From IMG/VR virus record IMGVR_UViG_3300044732_000656, positions 1 to 43,469 of that record: a DNA stretch of 43,469 bases; one strand, written 5' to 3'. Position 1 is the first letter of the stretch, and every line of letters starts with the position of its first letter. The notes beneath the pieces are model-generated. The model did not search any database, was not told where the DNA came from, and worked only from the letters and a program-made list of their open reading frames with translations. This DNA comes from a virus. Shown here piece after piece: positions 1 to 7,919 of this stretch. Made by a program: the position numbers and the translations under genes.

Positions 1-1
1 G

Positions 2-58
2 CTATCTGAGTTTTTAGATTCAATCAAGAATTATCGAAAAAATAACATCAACGAATAA
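2..58 (+). CDS. 3' end of an upstream gene (partial)
   Basis: The frame starting at base 2 is open to a TAA at 56-58. It gives an 18-residue C-terminus that ends in KNNINE. The stop overlaps the ATG of the next gene (TAATG), the junction style seen throughout this window, so a real upstream gene is likely. Too little remains to suggest a function. Confidence 0.6.
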   Translation, partial: LSEFLDSIKNYRKNNINE

Positions 59-1317
59 TGATACAATTACTTAATTTCGAGAACTTTAAAAAACTTCAAT
101 CTATTGAAGAAAGTTATTCTATTCCCTACGAAAAAACTTTCAACGAACTTCTAGAGGAAGCTCAGGATAATTGGGAGACCGAACATATTCTGAATGAATC
201 ATTTTCATCTTCTATTATGAAAACGATTTTTGATTCAGAACCTGACAAAACTAAATGGAGAGATAGTCTAGTTAAGGACTTCTACAAGAGATTCGGAGTT
301 GCCGTATCTGATATTCAAGATACAGACTTTCAATTATTAACCGAGCCGGGATTAGTTTTTCAACGCCCGATCAAGGGAGATGATAATAAGATTGCATTCC
401 TAATAAATGATGATACTACATTTAGAGATTCATGGACTGAATGGCAAAAGAAAAGAGCTCCGTTCCCTATCCTCATTGGAGTAGTTAGAGGTGGTGTTAA
501 CGTTTGGTACGGTTTCAATAAAGAACCTAAAGGATATGGTCGAACTAAACAGACCAAGTCTGATAGATATGGAGTATTATCGTTAGATTCTTATCCTAAA
601 CAAGATTATTTCGGTAGGTCTCCAGAAATTCTTGCTAATCCGACGGTTAAGGCCTATGTCCATTATTCAACTAAGGCGTATGTTCTAGATATTGCAGCGC
701 TTCAAGAAAAATACTCAACCGCTGAGTTAAAGAAGACCAGGGTGGAATCTCGTAAAGGAGCTATCGCTTTAATGAAAACTAAAGACATTAAAGCTGATAA
801 CATCGCTCGATACAAGAAGATTTTGTCTGAAAAGGTTGGACCTGAAGATACATTAAAGAAATTTCAATCTATTTGGAGTCGAGCATCCGCTGGCATATCT
901 GCATGGATATCTACTACGAAGCTAAATGACCTTGATATCGTTAAGGATTATGCATCATTCAATTTTGATGGATGGCAACGTAATGGAGTTGGCGATTCTC
1001 TACGTCGGCTATACGATGTCTATGGAAATTATATCAGAGATTATGTTGAAATGGCGAGATATCAACGAAAATCCGAAGATTTTGCTCAAGCAGCGGAAAC
1101 TGGTATCAATCCGGATACTAAAGAGAAAATGTCAGAAGAACAAATTCAATCAGCAGCTAGAATGGCAGAAATGTTCCTTCAAGGACTTAAATCATATCCT
1201 GTGAAGTTAGTAGAATACAATCAACAGTTTGATAGACTCGACAAAGAAATGACGGCTGGCATCGAAAGGCTAAATGCTTTGTTGGATGCAGATAAATCTA
1301 AGTTCAATCTCGACTAA
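58..1317 (+). CDS. Hypothetical phage protein, possibly structural
   Basis: A 419-residue protein that I do not recognise. The N-terminus (MIQLLNFENFKKLQSIEES) is a weak version of the F-x-x-F...E-S capsid-targeting tag seen on many later proteins, so it may be a packaged or head-associated protein. No membrane segment or signal peptide is visible. The C-terminal 150 residues are rich in Glu, Lys and Gln and look helical. It overlaps the upstream stop by one base and is followed 20 bases later by another long unknown gene. The neighbours suggest late expression, which is inference. Confidence 0.75.
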   Translation: MIQLLNFENFKKLQSIEESYSIPYEKTFNELLEEAQDNWETEHILNESFSSSIMKTIFDSEPDKTKWRDSLVKDFYKRFGVAVSDIQDTDFQLLTEPGLVFQRPIKGDDNKIAFLINDDTTFRDSWTEWQKKRAPFPILIGVVRGGVNVWYGFNKEPKGYGRTKQTKSDRYGVLSLDSYPKQDYFGRSPEILANPTVKAYVHYSTKAYVLDIAALQEKYSTAELKKTRVESRKGAIALMKTKDIKADNIARYKKILSEKVGPEDTLKKFQSIWSRASAGISAWISTTKLNDLDIVKDYASFNFDGWQRNGVGDSLRRLYDVYGNYIRDYVEMARYQRKSEDFAQAAETGINPDTKEKMSEEQIQSAARMAEMFLQGLKSYPVKLVEYNQQFDRLDKEMTAGIERLNALLDADKSKFNLD

Positions 1318-1337
1318 TCTTTTCAATCAAAAATTGA

Positions 1338-2564
1338 ATGGCAGAAATACTTTCATTGAGAGAGGTCTTCCGACGAGAAGGCATGCAATTTATCAATCGG
1401 CTGTTTGATGAATTTGTTATCATTACAGAAAAGCTTAATGCCACTCGGTTCTGTGTTGAACGGTTATCCGATGGATCTCTCGTTTTCTATAAGCGAGATG
1501 GTATAATTGGGCGAGTTGATCAAATTCTTTCTCGTTTGTACGAAAAACCAATTCAGTACTTTCAATCACTTCCTAAAGAGGTAACGGATAAGCTTCTCGT
1601 TGGATACCGATATGGATTTCGTTATTTTCATGATTCGAAGCCTGCAATGATTGTATATGATCAAATTCCGATCAACGGATTAGTTTTAACTGACATACGT
1701 AGATTAAGAGATGATAAATCAATAGATGATCTTTCGATATTGAATTCGATTGCAGATTTACTTCGAGTAGAATCACCTCCAGTTCTTTGGTATGGTCAAT
1801 TAGATGGATCTCAAAAAACTCGCCTTCTAGAGTATATGAGAACTCCAGAAGATCAACTAAAAAGAAAATTTCAAACTGAATCTTTTACTAAATATATCAT
1901 TTCAATACTTAATCCAAAACTAAAGAATTCAGTTCTTAAGAATGATTTAGAGAAGCCGATCGATTCTGTCATCTTCAAATTTCTAATTAACGATGGGAGA
2001 GAATCCGTTTTCGCTAAGGCCATAGATCCGATGATTAAACAAATCAATCGATCTATGGAAGCCGGCAGAGAGCCACAAGATCTTTTTGGTATCATTCTCT
2101 CTGATATAGTGGAATACCTCAAGATCAACGGATTAAGCAAATATGATACAGTAGGAGATACTCCGGATGAAAGATACGTTAATCTGATGTGTGTAATCTA
2201 CAACGATTACATGAAGAAGATGTCATATCGATATGAGGGTATCGAAATCAATCCTCTAGATTTTGCAAAATCTCCTCAATTTGAAATGGATACTGGATTG
2301 ATCTCGAATGTTACGACTCGAGATCTAATCACTCAATCATCTATCAATAAGCATATTTTCAAGATCTTGATGAGCACATTACGCAAGCCTAAAAGGAAGC
2401 CTACTGGAACCGTCACTCAATCTCTGATTGATGATGTAATAGAAATTGCAGACAAGATAGAAAAGAAAACGAAATTGATTCCTGAAATCAAAGAATCTGG
2501 ATTTCCAACATTTGAGGAATACTATCAACAAAAACTTGAATCTTCTTGGAAGATTCAAGATTGA
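1338..2564 (+). CDS. Conserved hypothetical phage protein
   Basis: A 408-residue protein. The first 130 residues (NATRFCVERLSDGS, then FYKRD and YRYGFRYF) resemble from memory a conserved protein of T4-like marine phages. The spacing of a lysine-containing strand and a later Y-x-x-G-F-x-Y-F strand faintly recalls nucleotidyltransferase folds, but no clear K-x-D-G motif is present, so I assign no activity. The C-terminal tail (PTFEEYY followed by KLES) again resembles the F-x-x-F...E-S tag, here at the wrong end. It is followed by a late-promoter motif before the next gene. Confidence 0.75.
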   Translation: MAEILSLREVFRREGMQFINRLFDEFVIITEKLNATRFCVERLSDGSLVFYKRDGIIGRVDQILSRLYEKPIQYFQSLPKEVTDKLLVGYRYGFRYFHDSKPAMIVYDQIPINGLVLTDIRRLRDDKSIDDLSILNSIADLLRVESPPVLWYGQLDGSQKTRLLEYMRTPEDQLKRKFQTESFTKYIISILNPKLKNSVLKNDLEKPIDSVIFKFLINDGRESVFAKAIDPMIKQINRSMEAGREPQDLFGIILSDIVEYLKINGLSKYDTVGDTPDERYVNLMCVIYNDYMKKMSYRYEGIEINPLDFAKSPQFEMDTGLISNVTTRDLITQSSINKHIFKILMSTLRKPKRKPTGTVTQSLIDDVIEIADKIEKKTKLIPEIKESGFPTFEEYYQQKLESSWKIQD

Positions 2565-2571
2565 TATATAG
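2563..2571 (+). promoter_or_regulatory. Late-promoter motif GATATATAG
   Basis: GATATATAG lies 16 bases before the ATG at 2588 and overlaps the stop of the previous gene. The same motif at a similar distance precedes structural genes elsewhere in the window. It resembles the T4 late element TATAAATA, and a gp55-like sigma factor is encoded at 21803. The assignment is inferred from recurrence. Confidence 0.6.
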
Positions 2572-2587
2572 AAAAAATCGATTAAAG

Positions 2588-3196
2588 ATGGAAGATATAA
2601 ACGAAGGCCGTCAGCAAATAAAAAGGAAGTACGGTGAATATGGAGCTATTCGAGTTAATGAAACCGCTCCTATCAGAAATGAAATTCTTCGTTTCGTTGA
2701 CCGTCGATTTGTGACTGAAGAAGAGATGAAAAATTTCTTGACTAAGATATCCGAAGATCGAGGAAAGGATTTAGATGCTCGTCAATGGTTTTCTCGAAAC
2801 GGCAGATACTTCGAAAAATTTGAAAATCGAGGTCAAGAGGTTTGGACTTTATCTAAATATGGCAAGCGAATTCTCGAATTTTTACGAAAAGAAACCGATT
2901 CAAATAAGCTAAACGAATCTATTGGATTGTTCAAAAGTAAAGAACAAATGAATGAATCAACAATCGAGTCTTTAGAAAACACTCTTTTTCTTGATGAAGC
3001 AACTCGTAAACCTGCAGCTCAGGTTAATCGAGAAGCCGAAATTCGACTTAAGGCTCAACTAGCCAATTACTCTAAAATGATGAAGGCTAATCCAAAGAAG
3101 GCAAATGTTTATAAAGCCAAGATAGATTTAGCGAATGCCAAATTGATCACTCTAACCGCGAAAAAGAAGCTCGATCAGATTACTGGTAGAAAATGA
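2588..3196 (+). CDS. Hypothetical protein, winged-helix-like N-terminal half
   Basis: I take the ATG at 2588 (MEDINEGRQQ) rather than the in-frame TTG at 2546, because the late-promoter motif 2563-2571 lies between them. The product is about 202 residues. Residues 35-100 (VTEEEMKNFLTKI, then WTLSKYGKRILEF) have the helix-helix-strand pattern of a winged-helix domain; this is inference. The C-terminal 80 residues are Lys/Ala-rich helix. Its stop overlaps the next ATG (ATGA), suggesting translational coupling to a tagged cargo gene. Confidence 0.65.
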   Translation: MEDINEGRQQIKRKYGEYGAIRVNETAPIRNEILRFVDRRFVTEEEMKNFLTKISEDRGKDLDARQWFSRNGRYFEKFENRGQEVWTLSKYGKRILEFLRKETDSNKLNESIGLFKSKEQMNESTIESLENTLFLDEATRKPAAQVNREAEIRLKAQLANYSKMMKANPKKANVYKAKIDLANAKLITLTAKKKLDQITGRK

Positions 3197-3537
3197 AATC
3201 CTTCAAGCACTTCAACGAATTTGTTAATGAATCTAAACTTCCTTTCGTCATCGAGCAAACAATTAAGTCTTCGAAAATAGAATGGAAAGAAGATAAAAGT
3301 CGAATAGACGAGTTGATGAAAGAGCAAGGAAATAGTATAACACACGCATACGTTTTTACCGGATCATCGAAAGAGATTAAAATCAACTATCTCATGAAGA
3401 CTTGGTTAAAGACTCCTAAATACGGAATCCAATTAGAAGAAAATGAAGCTGTTATCTTCTTTCAAGAATATGCAGAAGATGAAAAAAGGTACTTTGATCA
3501 AGATTGCGAGATAATTCTCGGATTCCTACCAAAATAA
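3193..3537 (+). CDS. Small protein with capsid-targeting tag (putative internal head protein)
   Basis: A 114-residue protein starting MKSFKHFNEFVNES. This start matches the T4 internal-protein capsid-targeting sequence (IPIII begins MKTYQEFIAEA). A gp21-type cut is predicted after VNE, before Ser14. The remaining ~100 residues are a mixed alpha/beta sequence that I do not recognise (ITHAYVFTGSS, AVIFFQEYAEDE). The ATGA overlap with the upstream gene fixes the start. Packaging in the capsid is inferred from the tag, not shown. Confidence 0.75.
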   Translation: MKSFKHFNEFVNESKLPFVIEQTIKSSKIEWKEDKSRIDELMKEQGNSITHAYVFTGSSKEIKINYLMKTWLKTPKYGIQLEENEAVIFFQEYAEDEKRYFDQDCEIILGFLPK

Positions 3538-3546
3538 GAAAAAACC

Positions 3547-3963
3547 GTGCCAGCAGTATCACAAGCACAACAAAGACTCATGGGTCAAGCCTACGCTCTC
3601 AAGAAAGGCGAAATCAAAGCCGCTGATCTTAATTCAGAATACCGTGAACAAATCGAAGATTTGGCTAAAGGTATGACGCTTAAACAACTAGAAGATTATG
3701 CAAAGACTTCTCATGAAAAGCTTCCGAAGAAGGTTAAAGAGTCGGTCACTCATATACCCACATTCGCAGAATTTGTTGGAGAATCTTCAATCGAACCAAT
3801 CAATGAATCCGGCGTAGTTATTACTGCAAATAACATTCATCAAGATTTATCTAATTTTCTTACTACTGTGGTTATTCCTAAATCTAGACGATATGTTAAT
3901 AACGAAAGAGATGCAGCTCTTCTTCTGATAGATATCATCAAACACCGATATAACGTAAAATAA
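3547..3963 (+). CDS. DUF3008-like protein with an internal capsid-targeting-like motif
   Basis: A 138-residue protein. The GTG start is supported because residues 1-70 (MPAVSQAQQRLMGQAYALKK, then DYAKTSHEKLPKKVKES) match the small DUF3008 family known from T4-like phages and bacteria, whose members begin MPA-S-x-A-Q-Q. Unusually, the tag motif HIPTFAEFVGES follows at about residues 74-85, and a second domain of ~50 residues comes after it. This looks like fusion of a DUF3008 protein to a tagged cargo. If the protease cuts after VGE, the two halves would separate. Function is unknown. Confidence 0.75.
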   Translation: MPAVSQAQQRLMGQAYALKKGEIKAADLNSEYREQIEDLAKGMTLKQLEDYAKTSHEKLPKKVKESVTHIPTFAEFVGESSIEPINESGVVITANNIHQDLSNFLTTVVIPKSRRYVNNERDAALLLIDIIKHRYNVK

Positions 3964-3973
3964 ATAACAAGAA

Positions 3974-4294
3974 ATGAAAAATTTACTATCATTTAGCGAA
4001 TTTCTGAACGAATCTGCCGGTGATCCTGCTTATTGGAAACAATACGAAGAAGGTCACCCTACATCTGAACCATGGATGAAGGAAGAAGCTAAAACCGAGG
4101 CTAAGGTTAAGGAATTAGTTAACCGAGTAATCGAATTTTGGGATGAAGGGAACGAAGATGGAGGTATTGTGACTAAGAAAGGCCATGAAACCATCACAAA
4201 ACAAGCTATGGATTATTTTCGCAAATTTCGATCTATCAATGGTCATGTGATTGATGCTATGGTAATGCAAACTCAGTATGTAGAGTACAAATAA
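3974..4294 (+). CDS. Small protein with capsid-targeting tag (putative internal head protein)
   Basis: A 106-residue protein starting MKNLLSFSEFLNES, a near-exact copy of the tag found on other small proteins here, with a predicted cut after LNE before Ser14. The rest is acidic and helical (KTEAKVKELVNRVIEFWDEG) with no family that I recognise. It ends in TAATG shared with the next ATG. Cargo status follows from the tag by analogy with T4 IPI-IPIII. Confidence 0.75.
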   Translation: MKNLLSFSEFLNESAGDPAYWKQYEEGHPTSEPWMKEEAKTEAKVKELVNRVIEFWDEGNEDGGIVTKKGHETITKQAMDYFRKFRSINGHVIDAMVMQTQYVEYK

Positions 4295-4539
4295 TGAAAT
4301 CTAAAATCAAAATATCGGAAAATTCTACTTCGGCTACTGTTTCATCAGTAAACGGAATGGGATCCGCTTCGATGCCAGGTGACCCAGGAACTCAACAAGG
4401 ATTTGATACACAAAAAGTCGGATCCGGAGATATACCTTATACGTTGTCTAAAGGACAACCAAGAAAAAAGAAGAAATCCTCCTTTAAGAAGTTTTCAGAC
4501 TTCATTAAAGGCAGTGAAGAACTACGATCTGCCTTTTAA
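4294..4539 (+). CDS. 81-residue mimic of the major capsid protein N-arm
   Basis: Residues 9-51 align without gaps to residues 43-85 of the major capsid protein at 31338-32957. By hand count 24 of 43 positions are identical, including VNGMG, the PGT pair, QGFDTQ and GSGD. Before this stretch is a short lysine-rich leader. After it come a basic linker (RKKKKSS) and a helix, FKKFSDFIKGS, that resembles the capsid-targeting tag at the C-terminal end. It could be a decoration, a pacing or plugging peptide that occupies N-arm sites, or a domesticated fragment of the capsid gene. The reading frame is clean and the start overlaps the previous stop. Confidence 0.75.
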   Translation: MKSKIKISENSTSATVSSVNGMGSASMPGDPGTQQGFDTQKVGSGDIPYTLSKGQPRKKKKSSFKKFSDFIKGSEELRSAF

Positions 4540-4592
4540 GGTTTGCGGATCAAATTAAATCAAACGGATGGACGGTGATAGTAAATCAACAA

Positions 4593-4799
4593 ATGAAAAG
4601 GCTCGATCTACACAAAAAGGCTCGTTTTGGAGCTTTAGTCTTGGCAACATTCTTCAATCCGCTAGGATTCGATGCTTTGTTTGCTCTTGTGATGAAATTG
4701 ACCGGATCTTATTGGGCTACCGATATCCTTTTTTATTGCATCTCTCTCCTATTTTTTGGATTATACTACTTGTTGGGCCTAAAGGAATCCGAGAAGTGA
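4593..4799 (+). CDS. Small two-helix membrane protein
   Basis: About 68 residues from the ATG at 4593 (MKRLDLHKKARFGA); an in-frame GTG at 4575 is also possible. Two hydrophobic segments are visible: GALVLATFFNPLGFDALFAL at about residues 14-33 and LFYCISLLFFGLYYLLGL at about residues 47-64. Basic residues precede the first. It probably sits in the host inner membrane. I do not recognise a specific family, though small proteins of this look occur in phages. A longer ORF in another frame (4568-4807) overlaps it; the membrane-protein pattern and the basic N-terminus favour this frame. Confidence 0.6.
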   Translation: MKRLDLHKKARFGALVLATFFNPLGFDALFALVMKLTGSYWATDILFYCISLLFFGLYYLLGLKESEK

Positions 4800-4814
4800 T
4801 TACCTAATTTGCAA

Positions 4815-4827
4815 GTACATATAATTT
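4815..4827 (+). promoter_or_regulatory. Promoter-like motif GTACATATAATTT
   Basis: GTACATATAAT ends about 15 bases before the dUTPase ATG. The same 11 bases occur before uvsX (11897) and before the clamp-loader gene (39128), and the core CATATAAT before the gene at 38892. The motif precedes replication genes rather than head genes, so it may be an early or middle promoter -10 region. No consistent -35 element is visible. Confidence 0.5.
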
Positions 4828-4840
4828 CTAAACATTGAAT

Positions 4841-5284
4841 ATGAAATTCTTGAAAATCCGAGACGTGAAGTCTCCAAATAGAGGAACTCCTCAATCTGCC
4901 GGAATCGATCTATACGTACCTGAAGATTTTACGAGTTCTTCTTTACAACCTGGTCAATCTATTCTCATTCCATCCGGACTTAAGGTGAATGTTCCTGCCA
5001 ATCACGTTCTCGTCGCCTTCAACAAATCTGGAGTTGCTACCAAAAAGAATCTACAAGTCGGCGCTTGTGTAATTGACGAGGATTATCAAGGAGAAATTCA
5101 CATCCATCTAATCAATGTTGGATGTGATCCAACTTCTATAGATCCAGGGGATAAGATCATTCAATTAGTTCTTCTTCCGACGGTTTATGAATCCGTCGAA
5201 ATTACAGAAACCGAAGAATCTCTCTGGAAAGGAAAGCTAACCGAAAGAGGTGGAGGTGGATTTGGCTCAACCGGAAACAAATAA
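4841..5284 (+). CDS. dut: dUTPase (dUTP pyrophosphatase, trimeric type)
   Basis: Hydrolyses dUTP to dUMP and pyrophosphate, keeping uracil out of phage DNA and supplying dUMP for dTTP. All five trimeric dUTPase motifs are visible in order: SAGIDLY, NKSGVA, GACVIDEDYQGEI, PGDKIIQLVL and the C-terminal RGGGGFGSTG. The length of 147 residues is typical. I use the ATG at 4841, two codons inside a possible TTG at 4835. It opens the nucleotide-metabolism and replication block, directly after a CATATAAT promoter-like motif. Confidence 0.95.
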   Translation: MKFLKIRDVKSPNRGTPQSAGIDLYVPEDFTSSSLQPGQSILIPSGLKVNVPANHVLVAFNKSGVATKKNLQVGACVIDEDYQGEIHIHLINVGCDPTSIDPGDKIIQLVLLPTVYESVEITETEESLWKGKLTERGGGGFGSTGNK

Positions 5285-5292
5285 TCATCAAA

Positions 5293-5523
5293 ATGAATCA
5301 ATCACTTAAAACTCCAGGCATAGACATTAATCAAACTAATGGTATCAAATGTGAAAAATGCGAATCCGACGTCTTTATTGAAGCATTTTTCCTTCGTCGA
5401 GCATCCAAACTATTAACAGGTAGTTCGCATGATACAATTATACCCATTCCGACGTTTCAATGCTCTATCTGCAAACATATAAATAAAGACTTCACTCCTA
5501 ATATCGAACAACATGATTCTTGA
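5293..5523 (+). CDS. Small zinc-ribbon protein
   Basis: A 76-residue protein with two Cys pairs, CEKCE near residues 20-24 and CSICK near residues 56-60, separated by about 32 residues. This is the layout of a zinc ribbon. Similar short proteins lie next to replication genes in T4-like cyanophages, from memory. Its stop (5521-5523) lies inside the start of the polymerase N-terminal gene, so the two are probably translationally coupled. Role unknown; nucleic-acid or protein binding is likely. Confidence 0.75.
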   Translation: MNQSLKTPGIDINQTNGIKCEKCESDVFIEAFFLRRASKLLTGSSHDTIIPIPTFQCSICKHINKDFTPNIEQHDS

Positions 5524-6892
5524 TATCGAAAACAACGGGTATTCTCTTCATATCTCATATTTCGATTCCGAAGGTAAAGTCAAAATCAAAAAATTCCCTA
5601 TATCAAATCCTCAAAATTGGACATTATGTTCAGCTAGCGATCCAAAAAGGTCGCTAGAGATTTCTAATTGGGATGGTAAATCTGTTAAGAAAGTTCAGGA
5701 GAAAGGCCTTAACAAATGGTCGATCTACGAATTTATTGATAACCTTCCACCAGAGGATCGAGATGAAATTACCGCATTGAATTTCCCTAAAGTTCAATCG
5801 GTTGACATTGAAACGGAAGTGATCGATTCGTTTCCGGACCCTTTAGTTGCTCGAGAAAGAATCACTACTATCGCTATATCGACAGAAAATAATTCTACTA
5901 TCGTTCTTGGATGGAAACCGATTGACAGACAACAAGAAAAAGCCATCTTCGATCAACACAGAGCCTATCTGAAAGATCATGGCGATTGGCAATTTAAGTA
6001 TATTTGTTTTGAAGATGAATATAACATGATGTTCACCTTCATCAATCGATTTCTTCCTAATTTCTCATTGATGATCGGTTGGAACTTTTTGAACTTTGAC
6101 TGGAAATACATATTCAATAGATGCAGTAAGTTAGGTATCGATCCATCAATGGCTTCTCCGTCCAAAAAACTACAAGGAAAGGAAAACTTTCCAATGCATA
6201 TTGGAATCGTCGATTATCTCGACATTTATCGGCGATGGGATCGAACCGTAGCCATCAAAGAAAACAACACTCTTGATTTCGTTTCGAATGCGGTATTAGG
6301 CGTGACTAAATTGAAATACGCAGGTACTCTTCAGGATCTATATGAAAAGGATTATGACAAATACATTCTTTACAATGCGATCGATTCTGCTCTTGTTTGT
6401 CTGATTCACAAAAAACTTAGAACTCTCGATTCAGTATTTTCTGTTTCTAATCTTTGCAATCTTTCTATATACAAAGCTTCTTCTGCAGTGAATCTAACAG
6501 AAGCGCTTCTTTGGAAAGGTTACTATTCAAGAAAACGAGTCATTGCCGATAGACGAATAGACATACAAAAAGGCGCATATGAAGGAGCGTACGTTAAAGA
6601 ACCAGAAAAAGGCATATTCCGAGCGGTTACTTGCTTCGATTATGCTTCTCTATATCCATCGATTATGCGTCAATACAATATTTCGCCTGAATCTTTCGTG
6701 ATGAAATCTACAAACGAATCGAAAACCGAAGAATATCGAAATAACAAAGATTACATTGCATCGGTTACCGGAGCTATATATGACAATCGAGAGGTTTCCG
6801 TTCTCAAAGAAATTTTGACGGATCTTTACACAAAACGAAAGCATTATAAGAGTCGACATCTAGAAATTGAAAGGCTGCTTGCAAAAAAATAA
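5513..6892 (+). CDS. 43: DNA polymerase B, N-terminal part (3'-5' exonuclease and palm motif A)
   Basis: A 459-residue protein that matches the front half of a family-B polymerase such as T4 gp43. Exonuclease motifs are intact: Exo I D98/E100 (VDIET), Exo II N191-D196 (GWNFLNFD), Exo III Y287-D291 (YNAID). The linker motif GAYEGAYVKEP follows at about 354-364 and palm motif A, DYASLYPSI, at 376-384 with catalytic Asp376. The chain stops in the fingers (ERLLAKK) before motif B. Motifs B and C are on the separate gene at 10695-11891, 3.8 kb away. It should proofread, but should need the second subunit for synthesis. No intein sequence is seen at its end. Confidence 0.93.
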   Translation: MILDIENNGYSLHISYFDSEGKVKIKKFPISNPQNWTLCSASDPKRSLEISNWDGKSVKKVQEKGLNKWSIYEFIDNLPPEDRDEITALNFPKVQSVDIETEVIDSFPDPLVARERITTIAISTENNSTIVLGWKPIDRQQEKAIFDQHRAYLKDHGDWQFKYICFEDEYNMMFTFINRFLPNFSLMIGWNFLNFDWKYIFNRCSKLGIDPSMASPSKKLQGKENFPMHIGIVDYLDIYRRWDRTVAIKENNTLDFVSNAVLGVTKLKYAGTLQDLYEKDYDKYILYNAIDSALVCLIHKKLRTLDSVFSVSNLCNLSIYKASSAVNLTEALLWKGYYSRKRVIADRRIDIQKGAYEGAYVKEPEKGIFRAVTCFDYASLYPSIMRQYNISPESFVMKSTNESKTEEYRNNKDYIASVTGAIYDNREVSVLKEILTDLYTKRKHYKSRHLEIERLLAKK

Positions 6893-6903
6893 GAAATCGA
6901 AAA

Positions 6904-7905
6904 ATGTCTAAGCTATTTACTGAAAGGATCGAATATAAACCGTTCGAATATCCTCAATACTACACAGAAGGCTGGCTTAAACAGGCTATGGCTTTCTGGC
7001 TTCATACGGAAATTCCAATGCAAGGAGATGTAAAGGATTGGAAAGAAAATCTACTTCCGCATGAGAAAAATATAGTCGGAAACATCCTTCTTGGATTTGC
7101 TCAAACCGAATGTGCAGTTTCTGATTATTGGACAGGATCTGTTACTAAATGGTTTCCTAAACATGAAATCAAACAAATGGCCATGATGTTTGGTTCTCAG
7201 GAAACTATACATGCGACTGCATATTCATATCTAAATGAGACTTTGGGTCTCGAGGATTTCTCGGCTTTTTTACATGAACCATCCATCGCAGAGAAATTCG
7301 AATTCTTATTAGCCACCGAATCAGATTACACACATGAAGATCTTCAAAAATCATCTAAAGCCAGGAAAGATGTTGCTCGCTCCATTGCCATTTTCTCTGC
7401 ATTCGCTGAAGGAGTTTCTCTTTATTCATCATTTGCTGTTCTTTATTCCTTTCCGATGAGAAACCTTCTAAAAGGTATCGGACAACAAATGAAATGGTCA
7501 GTAAGAGATGAATCTCTTCATTCGAAAATGGGATGTCAGCTATTTCGTCATATGTGCGAAGAATATCCAGAATTGAAGGATGAAGTTCGATACGAAGTTC
7601 AATATGCAGCTAAGCTCATGGTTGAAATGGAACATCGATTCATCGATAAGATGTTCGAAATGGGTGATCTAGAAAATCTAAGCGCATACGATCTAAAGAG
7701 CTTCATTTCTCGAAGAGCTAATGAAAAGCTAGCGGAATTAGGTTATCAACCGATATTTGAATATGATACCGATTCAGCTGATAAGTTAGAATGGTTTTAT
7801 CATCTTACTGGCGGCGTAACTCATACGGATTTTTTTGCTATTCGTTCAACTGATTATGCTAAAGCCGGAGAAGACGAAAATTGGGATGATTCTGAGATTT
7901 GGTAA
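6904..7905 (+). CDS. nrdB: Class I ribonucleotide reductase, beta subunit
   Basis: Makes the radical needed by NrdA for reduction of ribonucleotides to deoxyribonucleotides. Ferritin-like metal ligands are visible: E69 (QTEC), E100 and H103 (ETIH), E169 (FAEG), E203 and H206 (DESLH). A radical tyrosine candidate is Y107, four residues after H103. The first ligand is Glu where E. coli NrdB has Asp84. The acidic C-terminal tail ending DDSEIW is the usual NrdA-docking peptide. Length 333 is typical. It follows the polymerase N-half by 11 bases and precedes nrdA, the reverse of the common nrdA-nrdB order. Confidence 0.93.
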   Translation: MSKLFTERIEYKPFEYPQYYTEGWLKQAMAFWLHTEIPMQGDVKDWKENLLPHEKNIVGNILLGFAQTECAVSDYWTGSVTKWFPKHEIKQMAMMFGSQETIHATAYSYLNETLGLEDFSAFLHEPSIAEKFEFLLATESDYTHEDLQKSSKARKDVARSIAIFSAFAEGVSLYSSFAVLYSFPMRNLLKGIGQQMKWSVRDESLHSKMGCQLFRHMCEEYPELKDEVRYEVQYAAKLMVEMEHRFIDKMFEMGDLENLSAYDLKSFISRRANEKLAELGYQPIFEYDTDSADKLEWFYHLTGGVTHTDFFAIRSTDYAKAGEDENWDDSEIW

Positions 7906-7919
7906 AAAAAACTAAAAAG

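Noticed and set aside
4568-4807. 79-residue frame overlapping the small membrane protein
   Set aside because: The other frame has a basic N-terminus and two clean hydrophobic segments, and fits the small membrane protein better; both cannot easily be real.
6860-6892. Split intein or intron explaining the broken polymerase
   Set aside because: No conserved intein end residues (Cys/Ser start, His-Asn end) or intron-like structure at either break; each half has its own start and stop.
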